Source: Ktedonobacter sp. 13_1_20CM_4_53_11
Lineage (GTDB): Bacteria > Chloroflexota > Ktedonobacteria > Ktedonobacterales > Ktedonobacteraceae
NCBI GenBank assembly: GCA_001919995.1
Contig: MNIY01000101.1
Coordinates: forward strand, 1 to 9,591
Length of the DNA: 9,591 bases
Reading direction: 5' to 3'
Shown piece after piece: positions 1 to 6,410 of the stretch. A program made the position numbers and the translations under genes. Under the pieces are notes generated by a model that searched no databases, was not told where the DNA came from, and saw nothing but the letters and a program-made list of their open reading frames with translations. The stretch's first letter is position 1. Every line of letters starts with the position of its first letter.

Positions 1-1
1 G

Positions 2-334
2 CCTCAGAATGGTCATCCGCGAATGCGAGCCTGGTTGGAAAGCCCAGTTCGTGAGGCCGCGCAAGTAGTCGTGAATGGCCAGCCTGCAGGTTCGATTTGG
101 AAGCCTCCGTACGAGCTGGAGATTTCAGGCGCGCTGCGTCCTGGTGATAATCATTTGAAGATTACCGTCGAAAATCTGGCCATAAATTGGCTGGCGGGAC
201 GCTCCCTGCGAAACTATAGGTTACTGAACAACAGGTATGGGGAACGCTTCGCACCTCAAGACATGGAGAACTTGCAGCCCTTGCCTTCTGGTTTGCTCGG
301 CCCGGTCCGATTGGTTATCGACCAGCAGAATTGA
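2..334 (+). CDS. C-terminal end of a glycoside hydrolase, probably GH106-like alpha-L-rhamnosidase (5'-partial)
   Basis: The frame is open from the window edge (codons from position 2), so only about 110 C-terminal residues are visible and the start lies outside. The visible part reads as a beta-rich galactose-binding jelly-roll domain of the kind that ends large acidobacterial glycoside hydrolases. Key stretches are MRAWLESPVREAA, VVVNGQPAGSIWKPPYELE, LRPGDNHLKITVENLAINW, YRLLNNRYGERF and QDMENLQPLPSGLLGPVRLV. The VNG..AGSIW..PY pattern and the tail 'LQPLPSGLLGPVRL' resemble my memory of GH106/rhamnosidase-like enzymes, which release L-rhamnose from glycosides outside the cytoplasm. GH2-like beta-galactosidase or beta-glucuronidase relatives share this jelly-roll and cannot be excluded. 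No catalytic residues are in view. The last five residues (IDQQN) and the TGA at 332-334 lie in DNA that reads, on the other strand, as an aminotransferase remnant, so the native C-terminus may have been replaced. The gene converges on the minus-strand block. Confidence 0.7.
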   Translation, partial: PQNGHPRMRAWLESPVREAAQVVVNGQPAGSIWKPPYELEISGALRPGDNHLKITVENLAINWLAGRSLRNYRLLNNRYGERFAPQDMENLQPLPSGLLGPVRLVIDQQN

Positions 335-559
335 TCCTTGCGGCTTATTAGCGAGCGCATGCTCGATGTCTTCGCGGGTCGTCGTCGTGCCTGTCGGATT
401 GTTTGGATGGCAGATGTACATTAAACCGGCGTGCGGATCAGCAGAGACCATGGCCTTGACGTCATGCGCGTAATTCTTCGTCCGGGGCACCTTGAACAGT
501 TTTGCATTACTGTACGAGGCCGCCGGCATCGGCGCCTCATACGCGGGATCTCCCATGAC
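317..559 (-). pseudogene. Internal fragment of a class I/II (histidinol-phosphate-like) PLP aminotransferase
   Basis: About 80 codons, uninterrupted by stops, match the central part of a fold-type I aminotransferase. GDPAYEAP near the right end is followed by a segment containing KNYAHDVKAM, then YICHPNNPTGT, the conserved N-P-T-G loop of this superfamily, and finally GSILLVD. In the family the Asp of this last motif binds the pyridine nitrogen of PLP and is normally followed by EAY. Here the similarity stops at that Asp (codon 317-319), and the next codons (NQSDRAEQ) are antisense to the glycoside hydrolase. The N-terminal third, the catalytic Lys (SFSK-type motif) and the C-terminal domain are missing, so no active enzyme can be made. 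The right limit is approximate: the residues before VMGDP do not look like the family. An ATG at 554-556 has a weak AAGGA 11 nt upstream, so a 111-residue product is formally possible but probably meaningless. The lack of frameshifts suggests a recent rearrangement. Confidence 0.75.
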
Positions 560-580
560 CTGCGCGTTCCTTCGGCAGGA

Positions 581-611
581 TTCCAGTTTTAGTCTCAGAA
601 TTCCAGTCTCA
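581..611. repeat. Short imperfect direct repeat at the 3' end of receptor A
   Basis: On the plus strand TTCCAGT occurs at 581-587 and 601-607, and AGTCTCA at 591-597 and 605-611. The last codons and stop of the receptor gene therefore have a near copy immediately downstream. Read on the minus strand, the gene ends with codons for LRLEF and a stop, and the copy, in another frame, reads LRLKLES. It may be a small duplication or the fossil tail of another receptor gene, adjoining the aminotransferase remnant. At this length chance is also possible. Confidence 0.45.
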
Positions 612-3600
612 ACGCCAACTGTAAGTCACGATTATCGTTGATGGTGCTGGTTATCCGTCCCGCCGAGGGCGAGCCAATGGCCGCGTTCGGGAAGCCGAAG
701 TTGGGCGTATTGAAGGCGTTGAAAGCGTCCAGCCGAATTTGTGCCCGAAGGCGTTCGCGGATCACCGTATTTTTCACTAAGGAGAGGTCCCAGTCCACGG
801 TGCTAGGTCCGTAGAGGACACCCCGGGCGACGTTTCCGTATGTGTAATCGGGTGGCGCAACAAAACATTGGGTGTTGAACCACAACGCGGGATCAGGATT
901 TGACAGGTTCCCATCGCAGATTCTATTGGGCCAACTCGGCGCACCATTGTTGACGCCTTGGTTTAGCGTGACGCTATATGGGCGTCCGGTCGATAGTGTC
1001 GTGATTCCAGCCACCTGCCATCCGCCGATCAGACGCGAAACGGACTCTCCGTTCAGCCACGGTTTTCCCGAACCGAAGGGAAGCTCGTAGACCCAACTCC
1101 CAACAAATCGATGCTTCACATCGAAACCGGATGGGCCGTAACCCGCCCTGAGATTCGTTACGGTTTGCGGGTTGCCTACGGCACCGCCGCCGCTGGCAGC
1201 CGAGCCGCCGTAGTCGAGCGATTTGCCGAACGTGTAACTCGCTAGGAACTGTAGTCCCCGAGATATGCGCCTGGTCAGCTTGGTCTGAAGGCTGTGGAAG
1301 TTAGACATATTGCGCGGATCGCATTCTAAAATCGTGTTTACGTTCGAGAGCGCCTGGATCAAGTGCCGTGATGCCTGCGAACCGGCACCGGGCTGAATCT
1401 CGTTGGCGTTATAGCAGAACATCAGGTGAATGCCACGGCTTCCGGCATAGGCGATCTCGGCGACGGAGTTGGCACCAAGCTGGCGTTCAACATCCAAGTT
1501 CCACGACTCCATATAAGGTGTCAGGTTGTTGAAGGCGTGGCCGATGACGCTCGGATTCGCGGAGTTAAGCGCTGCCGTGGTCAGCGGCATAACAGGCGTA
1601 ATTGGTGGGAATGGGTTGTTAATCGCGGGGATAGTGCTCATCTCGGTGCCGAGTGGATTTATTGCCGGCGAGAAGTTTTGAGAAATTGTGAAGGGCACGT
1701 TTTGTCCCAGCAGGTTCGACGCCGACTGTTGTTCTGGGAAATACGCGATGCCGTATCCGCCCCGAATAACGGTGTGCCCATTACCAGCAAGATCGTATGC
1801 AAAGCCCAGACGCGGTCCCAGGTCACCGTACCGCGTCGACTTACCAGCCGTTGAGGACGCGCCATTCACTCCCGCGTAGATTAACCGCAAGTTCTGGTAG
1901 TCGAAGTTGGCGATTCTATTTTTGATCTCGGTGTCCGGCGTGAAAACGTCATAGCGCAGGCCCAGATTCAGAGTGAGACGATTGCTGAACTTCCAGTCGT
2001 CCTGAACAAATGCCGCGTACTCGCTGTTCCGCAGATAATATGGCTGCAATAGAAAGCCGCGTGTGCCGCCGGTCGAAAATCCGAGCAACAACGTGGCGAG
2101 GCCATTGCCGCCCGTATTCACGGTCGGGTCGTTTGTGAAGTTGTCGTTGAAGTTGAGTGAACTGCGAGTGTTCGTGTTTGTGAATGGCGACATCTGCTGT
2201 CGGACCCAGCGGAAGCCGAATTTCGTGTGGTGGCGCCCGAGAGTCCACGAAACGCTGTCGCTCAATTCAAAATTGGTCTGGCGGGGATTGGCAGGCAGAA
2301 AAGCTGGACCACCACTCAGGCCGGTGAAGTCCTGAATGTTTAGGTTCGGCAGACCCGTTGTAAATGCTGAGACATTGATCCCCTGGATACCGAGAGAAGC
2401 AGCAGAATTGTGCCCAAAGTCCGATTGCACTGTAAACGGGATAGTACGTGAATACCCGCCAATAAACTCATTGACCAGATTTGTGCTGAATACGTGCGCT
2501 TCGTTGATAGCCAGACCCTGTGCGGTGAGGTTCGTGTTTTGGATGCCGGCCACAAACGGACCCAAATCGAACCGCTGCGCGGCAAACACCGGAGTCGGCA
2601 GGCAACATTGCGATTGGCCTTGCGGGGCGTTGAGCGAGTACTTCTCATAGCTGTAGCGAACGAAGAGTGAATCATTGACACCGATCCTGTGGTCGATCCG
2701 CACGTTGCCGCCATTGTCGCCCACCACGCGATTGGCAGCGCTCACGTAGTTGTTAAAACTCCCGGATAGGTTGGGTAGCGGGTAGATGCTCGCCACGTTG
2801 GCTCCCACCGGATTGATGAGTTGAGTTGGAATAATGTTGCAGGGGGTTCCGCCCGTTTGCGTGCCGTCTGCGTTGGGGGTCACGGGAACACTTCCGTTGC
2901 AATTGAACGGATCACGTACAACTGCTGTGCCCACCATCCGCGTGCTGAACGGATTGTAAATTTGTATGGCAGTCCCCTTGAGGCTTGTCAGTCCGCTGAA
3001 ATCGCCAAGGCGCTCTGGAGCGGTGGGCACGGAGTTGACGAAGGTTAGGCCCTTTAACTCGCGCAAACCGTAATAATCCGCAAAGAAGAAGGTGCGGCTG
3101 TGACCGTTATACAGTTTCGGAAGGACGACAGGACCGCCGAGAGAAGCTCCAAATTGATTGCGCCTGAACGGTGGTTGCGGCTGGCCTTTTAGATTGAAAT
3201 AGTTGCGCGCGTCGAAATAGTTATTGCGCAGAAATTCGAACGCGCTGCCGTGTAGCTCGTTGTCGCCGGACTTCGTGGAGACCGACACGACGCCAGCGCC
3301 GCGACCGAACTCCGCAGAAAACGTCCCCGTGAGCACCTTAAATTCGCCAATGGATTCGACCGAGGGCTGTACCATGACGGTGTTAAAAGTGTACTCGTTG
3401 TCGTCAACCCCATCGACGAGCCATGCGTTGGTATTTGCCTGACTCCCCAGGGCATTGAAGTTCGACGCACCTCGGGGATTGAAGGTGCTTGCGCCCGACA
3501 GATTCTCCCCGGCCTGGCCAGGAGTTACGCCGGGGACCAAATAGACCAGTTGTGCGAAATTTCGGCCATTCAGGGGCAGCTCTCGGACCGACCTCTCTCC

Positions 3601-4035
3601 GATGACCTCGCCGAGTTCGGAACTGTCTTGGCGAACGAGCGGCGCGCTGACGCCAACTTCGACCACTTCCTTCACGTCACCAATGCGGAGGGTAATGTCG
3701 ACGCGGGCTTTGTCATCGACGTTGAGGACGACGGGGGCTGAAGTGACTCGGTTGAAACCAGCTTTTTCTGCGGCAACCCGGTAAGTCCCAGGGGGCAGAA
3801 ACGGAGCGTTGTAACCGCCCGTTTCGCCAGTGATGTACTCCCTCACGTCGTTCTTCTGAATGTCGGTAATAGTGATCTTGACGCCGGGTACAGGTGCCCC
3901 CGTGGAATCAGTCGCCGTCCCCATGATTGTGCCGGAGGTAACCTGCGCCGCCGAAGGCCAACCCAAAATCAGCCAGGCAAGCAAAACTAAAAATGGCCGC
4001 CAAGAGAACTCAGAAATGTCGCGGGGAACGTTCAT
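595..4035 (-). CDS. TonB-dependent receptor with carboxypeptidase-regulatory-like domain (receptor A)
   Basis: A 1146-residue outer-membrane receptor of the acidobacterial Oar-like type, proposed to move a substrate too large or scarce for porins across the outer membrane. A signal peptide covers about residues 1-30 (hydrophobic FLVLLAWLILGW, cleavage at SAA|Q). A carboxypeptidase-regulatory-like beta-sandwich covers roughly 35-117 (GTATDSTGAPVPGVKITITD, then GGYNAPFLPPGTYRV). The plug follows at about 135-255, with ELPLNGRNF at 152-160, WLVDGVDDNEY, and FSAEFGRGAG near 239-248. The rest is a large beta-barrel (GSAFEFLRNNYFDARNYF near 263-280; C-terminus ending LRLEF, an aromatic last residue as expected for BAM recognition). 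Cys pairs in loop-like stretches (FNCNG/GTPCN, SQCC) may form disulfides. No STN domain is seen, so sigma-factor signalling is unlikely. The start is the only suitable ATG and has AAAGGAG 8 nt upstream. It is the last gene of the block, 55 nt after the RraA-family gene. The family call is firm; the substrate is unknown. Confidence 0.95.
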   Translation of the reverse strand: MNVPRDISEFSWRPFLVLLAWLILGWPSAAQVTSGTIMGTATDSTGAPVPGVKITITDIQKNDVREYITGETGGYNAPFLPPGTYRVAAEKAGFNRVTSAPVVLNVDDKARVDITLRIGDVKEVVEVGVSAPLVRQDSSELGEVIGERSVRELPLNGRNFAQLVYLVPGVTPGQAGENLSGASTFNPRGASNFNALGSQANTNAWLVDGVDDNEYTFNTVMVQPSVESIGEFKVLTGTFSAEFGRGAGVVSVSTKSGDNELHGSAFEFLRNNYFDARNYFNLKGQPQPPFRRNQFGASLGGPVVLPKLYNGHSRTFFFADYYGLRELKGLTFVNSVPTAPERLGDFSGLTSLKGTAIQIYNPFSTRMVGTAVVRDPFNCNGSVPVTPNADGTQTGGTPCNIIPTQLINPVGANVASIYPLPNLSGSFNNYVSAANRVVGDNGGNVRIDHRIGVNDSLFVRYSYEKYSLNAPQGQSQCCLPTPVFAAQRFDLGPFVAGIQNTNLTAQGLAINEAHVFSTNLVNEFIGGYSRTIPFTVQSDFGHNSAASLGIQGINVSAFTTGLPNLNIQDFTGLSGGPAFLPANPRQTNFELSDSVSWTLGRHHTKFGFRWVRQQMSPFTNTNTRSSLNFNDNFTNDPTVNTGGNGLATLLLGFSTGGTRGFLLQPYYLRNSEYAAFVQDDWKFSNRLTLNLGLRYDVFTPDTEIKNRIANFDYQNLRLIYAGVNGASSTAGKSTRYGDLGPRLGFAYDLAGNGHTVIRGGYGIAYFPEQQSASNLLGQNVPFTISQNFSPAINPLGTEMSTIPAINNPFPPITPVMPLTTAALNSANPSVIGHAFNNLTPYMESWNLDVERQLGANSVAEIAYAGSRGIHLMFCYNANEIQPGAGSQASRHLIQALSNVNTILECDPRNMSNFHSLQTKLTRRISRGLQFLASYTFGKSLDYGGSAASGGGAVGNPQTVTNLRAGYGPSGFDVKHRFVGSWVYELPFGSGKPWLNGESVSRLIGGWQVAGITTLSTGRPYSVTLNQGVNNGAPSWPNRICDGNLSNPDPALWFNTQCFVAPPDYTYGNVARGVLYGPSTVDWDLSLVKNTVIRERLRAQIRLDAFNAFNTPNFGFPNAAIGSPSAGRITSTINDNRDLQLALRLEF

Positions 4036-4043
4036 GGTTTGCG

Positions 4044-4061
4044 CTCCTTTTGCTAAAAGGA
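4044..4061 (-). promoter_or_regulatory. RBS of receptor A enclosed in a stem-loop
   Basis: On the minus strand AAAGGAG (4044-4050) lies 8 nt before the receptor A ATG. The same bases form one arm of an inverted repeat, TCCTTTT-agc-AAAAGGA (4045-4061), with seven perfect pairs and a 3-nt loop. In the mRNA the UCCUUUU arm is a perfect anti-Shine-Dalgarno. Just before it, GAAGC/GCTTC can form a second weak stem that overlaps the first arm by two bases. The structure could lower or tune translation of the receptor relative to the enzymes upstream. It is A-U rich with a tight loop, so its stability is uncertain. Confidence 0.5.
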
Positions 4062-4090
4062 AGCCCAGTTCACCCAGCTTCGAGGCCGGC

Positions 4091-5014
4091 TTATTGGGCC
4101 TTTCGCTTTTTGGCGATTTCTTCCAATTCCTTCTTCAAGTATTCCTTATATTCTTGCTGCAGCTTTGGGTCGCTTGGGCTGGGATATATTTCGCTGGACT
4201 TGTATTTTCCCTCGGCGAACTTCCTCTTCGTCCATTCGTCGTGGATATGAATTTCGTCGGCTTGATCGAGCACTGACTCCACGAACTGCGGAGGAATGAA
4301 ATACAAGCCTTCTCGGTCACCGACAACGAGGTCGCCGGGCATTACCGTGGTGTTGCCAATCCGTATGGGGATGTTTATTCCCGTCAGCATCACGTTGCCA
4401 ATGGGCGTCGGATCGGCGTGACGGTAATAGGCAGGCATCTCGATTTCCGAAATTCCGTCCAGATCGCGGATGCTACCGTCTACGACCAATCCAGCTGCGT
4501 GGGCAGACTTGGCAAGATAATAGAAGAGGTTGTCACCAACAATTGTTCCGTTGACCTTCTTCCCAAAGAGGTCAACCACCAACACGTCCCCGGGCTGTAG
4601 CATGTCGATGGCAGCTTGATTTGTGAGGCGCGTGATGCCGCGCCCTTTGGCCTTAGCTTCCGCAACGTCATCGACGTCAGAGCGCAGCGGCATGAACTGC
4701 AGGGTGAATGCGCGTCCGACCAAATTCTTGCCAGCATGAACGATTTCGAATCCGTCCGCGAATTGATTGTTGAACCCTTTCTTATTAAGAAGTCCGGCCC
4801 AGACTTCTTCAGATGAAAGCCCGCGAGCCCGGTCGATAATCTCATCGGGCACCTTCGGTCTGCCGTCCGGGAAACGCCCAAAGGGGTTTTGCGAGGTGTA
4901 GTCGGTCAATTCCTGCTTCGACAAGGTAAATACTTGGCCCTCCGCACCACAGGCGAACAGGCCAAGGATCGAGGCAGCCAGCAGTGGAAAAGCCAAGCGA
5001 CTTATCGAAATCAT
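4091..5014 (-). CDS. Exported RraA-family protein (HMG aldolase/oxaloacetate decarboxylase-like)
   Basis: A 307-residue protein when started at the ATG at 5012-5014. That start has GGAG 6 nt upstream and gives a clean export signal; an upstream in-frame start (5056) would bury the signal. Residues 1-26 form the signal (MISISRLAFPLLAASILGLF then ACGAEGQ). Cys22 follows L-F-A, an imperfect lipobox, so a lipoprotein is possible but unproven. The RraA fold covers about 85-245: LVGRAFTLQFMP (98-109), PGDVLVVD (141-148), GTIVGDN (156-162), GLVVDGSIRD with the family's substrate Arg183 and metal Asp184, and GDLVVGDREGLYFIPP (227-242). Family members cleave 4-hydroxy-4-methyl-2-oxoglutarate or related 2-oxo acids, using Mg or Mn, or decarboxylate oxaloacetate; RraA of E. 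coli instead binds RNase E. The protein is much longer than the roughly 160-240 residues usual for the family, with about 60 extra residues after the signal and a Lys/Glu-rich helical tail (283-307). The 2-nt gap to the enolase-family gene suggests coupled translation. A 2-oxo-acid lyase acting on the dehydratase product is inference. Confidence 0.85.
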   Translation of the reverse strand: MISISRLAFPLLAASILGLFACGAEGQVFTLSKQELTDYTSQNPFGRFPDGRPKVPDEIIDRARGLSSEEVWAGLLNKKGFNNQFADGFEIVHAGKNLVGRAFTLQFMPLRSDVDDVAEAKAKGRGITRLTNQAAIDMLQPGDVLVVDLFGKKVNGTIVGDNLFYYLAKSAHAAGLVVDGSIRDLDGISEIEMPAYYRHADPTPIGNVMLTGINIPIRIGNTTVMPGDLVVGDREGLYFIPPQFVESVLDQADEIHIHDEWTKRKFAEGKYKSSEIYPSPSDPKLQQEYKEYLKKELEEIAKKRKAQ

Positions 5015-5016
5015 CT

Positions 5017-6357
5017 CTAACTCCACAGCCGATCCCAAGAGCGTTCCTGATCCCACTGGGTAGTTGGCTCGAAATAGCCAGTGCCGGGTTGTAAGTGCTG
5101 CCGGACTACATCTTCGTTCAGGGTCACTCCGAGACCGGGCCTGGCAGGAACGTCGATCCAGCCGTGATCGACGATGGGGGACCTAGCTCCTTCTTGAACC
5201 ATTGAGGACCACCAGGGCACATCGAGGGAATGGTTTTCGAGGGCGAGAAAATTTTGCGTGGCTGCGGCGCAGTGGACATTCGCCATGCAACTGACAGGCG
5301 TGCCGGCGAAGTGCATGGCCATCGGCACGCCACATTCTTCGGCCATGTCGCCGATCTTGTGAGTTTCGAGGATGCCGCCAGAAGTGGCCAGGTCCGGGTG
5401 AATCTTGCCGACAGCATGACTCTCGCACAAAACGCGAAACGGCTCTTTAAGGTAAATATCTTCACCTGTGAGAATGGGAGTGGGACTAGAGTCGGCAATT
5501 TGCTTGAGCAGCTCCGTATAGGTCCACGGAATCACATCCTCCATCCAGGACAGATTGTATTTTTCGTATGCCTTGCCGAGCCGAATGATGGACTTCACGC
5601 CAAGATGTCCCAAGTGGTCCATCGAGAGCGGGATCTCCATGCCTACAGCATCGCGCACGGCGGCGACGTATTGCTCAAGCAGCGCGATACCCTTATCGGT
5701 GACCTCCATTGCCAGCAAGGGATGCGCAAGCTGGGTCATGTCCCACTGGCTGAGGACCGATGGCGCGGTAACGGTGCCCGGAGTGTCTGATACCATCTCA
5801 ACGCCAAGGTCCATCTTGAGCCAGGTGAGGCCCATCTTTTCTTTGCGTTCCTTCATACGCTGGGCGTATATCTTGGGGTCCTTGGACTCGGTTGTGTCGG
5901 CATAAATGCGAACCTGGTCACGGAATTTCCCGCCGAGCATCGCATAGACCGGGGCATCGTATACCTTGCCGGCGATGTCCCACAGGGCCATTTCGATGGC
6001 ACAAACTCCACCACCTTGTCGAGCGTGTCCACCAAATTGCTTGATCTTGCGAAAGATTTTGTCGATCTGCAGTGGATTCTCACCCAGGATGCGGCTCTTT
6101 AGAAACAAGGCATAAGTTGGGCTGGCACCGTCCCGAACTTCTCCTAATCCATACACTCCCTGATCGGTGTCGATTCTAACGAGCGGACAAGGACTTGGTC
6201 CGGGCTTCACAATAGTCGCCACGCGAAGGTCGGTGATCTTCAGTTTGGATGGCCGTGAGCTGGTGTTGACGCCCATCGGATATGCTTCCATTGCTTCCGC
6301 GCCCAAGAGGGTTCCCAAAGCAGCGGCAGACGTTTTCAAAACCTCACGACGATGCAT
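5017..6357 (-). CDS. Tat-exported enolase-superfamily enzyme (mandelate racemase/muconate lactonizing-like, probable sugar-acid dehydratase)
   Basis: A 446-residue protein from the ATG at 6355-6357, chosen because AAAGGA lies 9 nt upstream and it places a twin-arginine signal at the N-terminus: HRREVLK (2-8), AAALGTLLGA, cleavage near AEA (20-22). The N-terminal capping domain covers about 38-150 (RIDTDQGVYGLGEV, then IEMALWDIAGKVYDAPVYAMLGG), followed by the barrel. Likely metal ligands are Asp247 (SMDHLGH), Glu273 (WMEDV) and Glu299 (LTGED), spaced 26 and 26. Asp322 (HPDLATSGG) and Glu299 are 23 apart, and Asp322 to His349 (MHFAGTP) is 27. These spacings equal mandelate racemase D195/E221/E247/D270/H297, so the His-Asp dyad is intact. 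At strand 2 the motif is K181-M-D183 instead of the usual KxK, and about 35 extra residues sit between it and Asp247. Family members abstract the proton alpha to a carboxylate, giving racemisation, cycloisomerisation or acid-sugar dehydration. With the RraA-family partner, dehydration is my preferred guess. The substrate is unknown. Confidence 0.88.
   Translation of the reverse strand: MHRREVLKTSAAALGTLLGAEAMEAYPMGVNTSSRPSKLKITDLRVATIVKPGPSPCPLVRIDTDQGVYGLGEVRDGASPTYALFLKSRILGENPLQIDKIFRKIKQFGGHARQGGGVCAIEMALWDIAGKVYDAPVYAMLGGKFRDQVRIYADTTESKDPKIYAQRMKERKEKMGLTWLKMDLGVEMVSDTPGTVTAPSVLSQWDMTQLAHPLLAMEVTDKGIALLEQYVAAVRDAVGMEIPLSMDHLGHLGVKSIIRLGKAYEKYNLSWMEDVIPWTYTELLKQIADSSPTPILTGEDIYLKEPFRVLCESHAVGKIHPDLATSGGILETHKIGDMAEECGVPMAMHFAGTPVSCMANVHCAAATQNFLALENHSLDVPWWSSMVQEGARSPIVDHGWIDVPARPGLGVTLNEDVVRQHLQPGTGYFEPTTQWDQERSWDRLWS
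5021..5024 (-). promoter_or_regulatory. Shine-Dalgarno of the RraA-family gene inside the end of the upstream gene
   Basis: GGAG on the minus strand lies in the last codons of the enolase-family gene. It is followed by 6 nt (including that gene's TAG stop at 5017-5019) and the ATG at 5012-5014. It decides the start of the RraA-family gene and implies that ribosomes finishing one gene can start the next. Confidence 0.7.
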
Positions 6358-6366
6358 GAGCAGTTG

Positions 6367-6372
6367 TCCTTT
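6367..6372 (-). promoter_or_regulatory. Shine-Dalgarno of the enolase-superfamily gene
   Basis: AAAGGA on the minus strand, 9 nt before the ATG at 6355-6357. It supports this start over an in-frame GTG at 6409-6411 that overlaps the stop of receptor B and would put 18 residues in front of the twin-arginine signal. Confidence 0.6.
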
Positions 6373-6391
6373 CCCTAGAGCGAGGCAATTC

Positions 6392-6403
6392 GAGGTGCAC
6401 CTC
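6392..6403. repeat. 12-bp perfect palindrome GAGGTGCACCTC between receptor B and the enolase-family gene
   Basis: The 53-nt gap after the receptor B stop holds this perfect palindrome. As RNA it could only form a 4-bp GAGG/CCUC stem with a UGCA loop, and no U-run follows on the minus strand, so it is not a convincing terminator. A protein-binding site or chance are the alternatives. Confidence 0.35.
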
Positions 6404-6410
6404 AAAAGCA

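Noticed and set aside
1426..1854. 142-codon open frame on the plus strand
   Set aside because: It lies antisense to the receptor A barrel and shows no protein-like features.
4055..4090. Rho-independent terminator between the RraA-family gene and receptor A (GAAGC/GCTTC followed by CTTTT)
   Set aside because: The stem has only five pairs with a 12-nt loop, and the T-run is part of the hairpin around the RBS. Read-through is more likely.
5054..5056. Upstream in-frame start for the RraA-family gene, overlapping the enolase-family gene
   Set aside because: It adds 14 residues before the export signal, and the ATG at 5012-5014 has GGAG at the right distance.
5230..5790. 186-codon open frame on the plus strand
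   Set aside because: It is fully antisense to the enolase-superfamily gene, has no recognisable domain, and its composition follows the third-position bias of the real gene.
2..6357. A complete L-rhamnose pathway (rhamnosidase, rhamnonate dehydratase, 2-keto-3-deoxyrhamnonate aldolase)
   Set aside because: The hydrolase is only a tail on the opposite strand beyond a rearrangement scar, no dehydrogenase or lactonase is present, and nothing fixes the dehydratase substrate. It remains a speculation.
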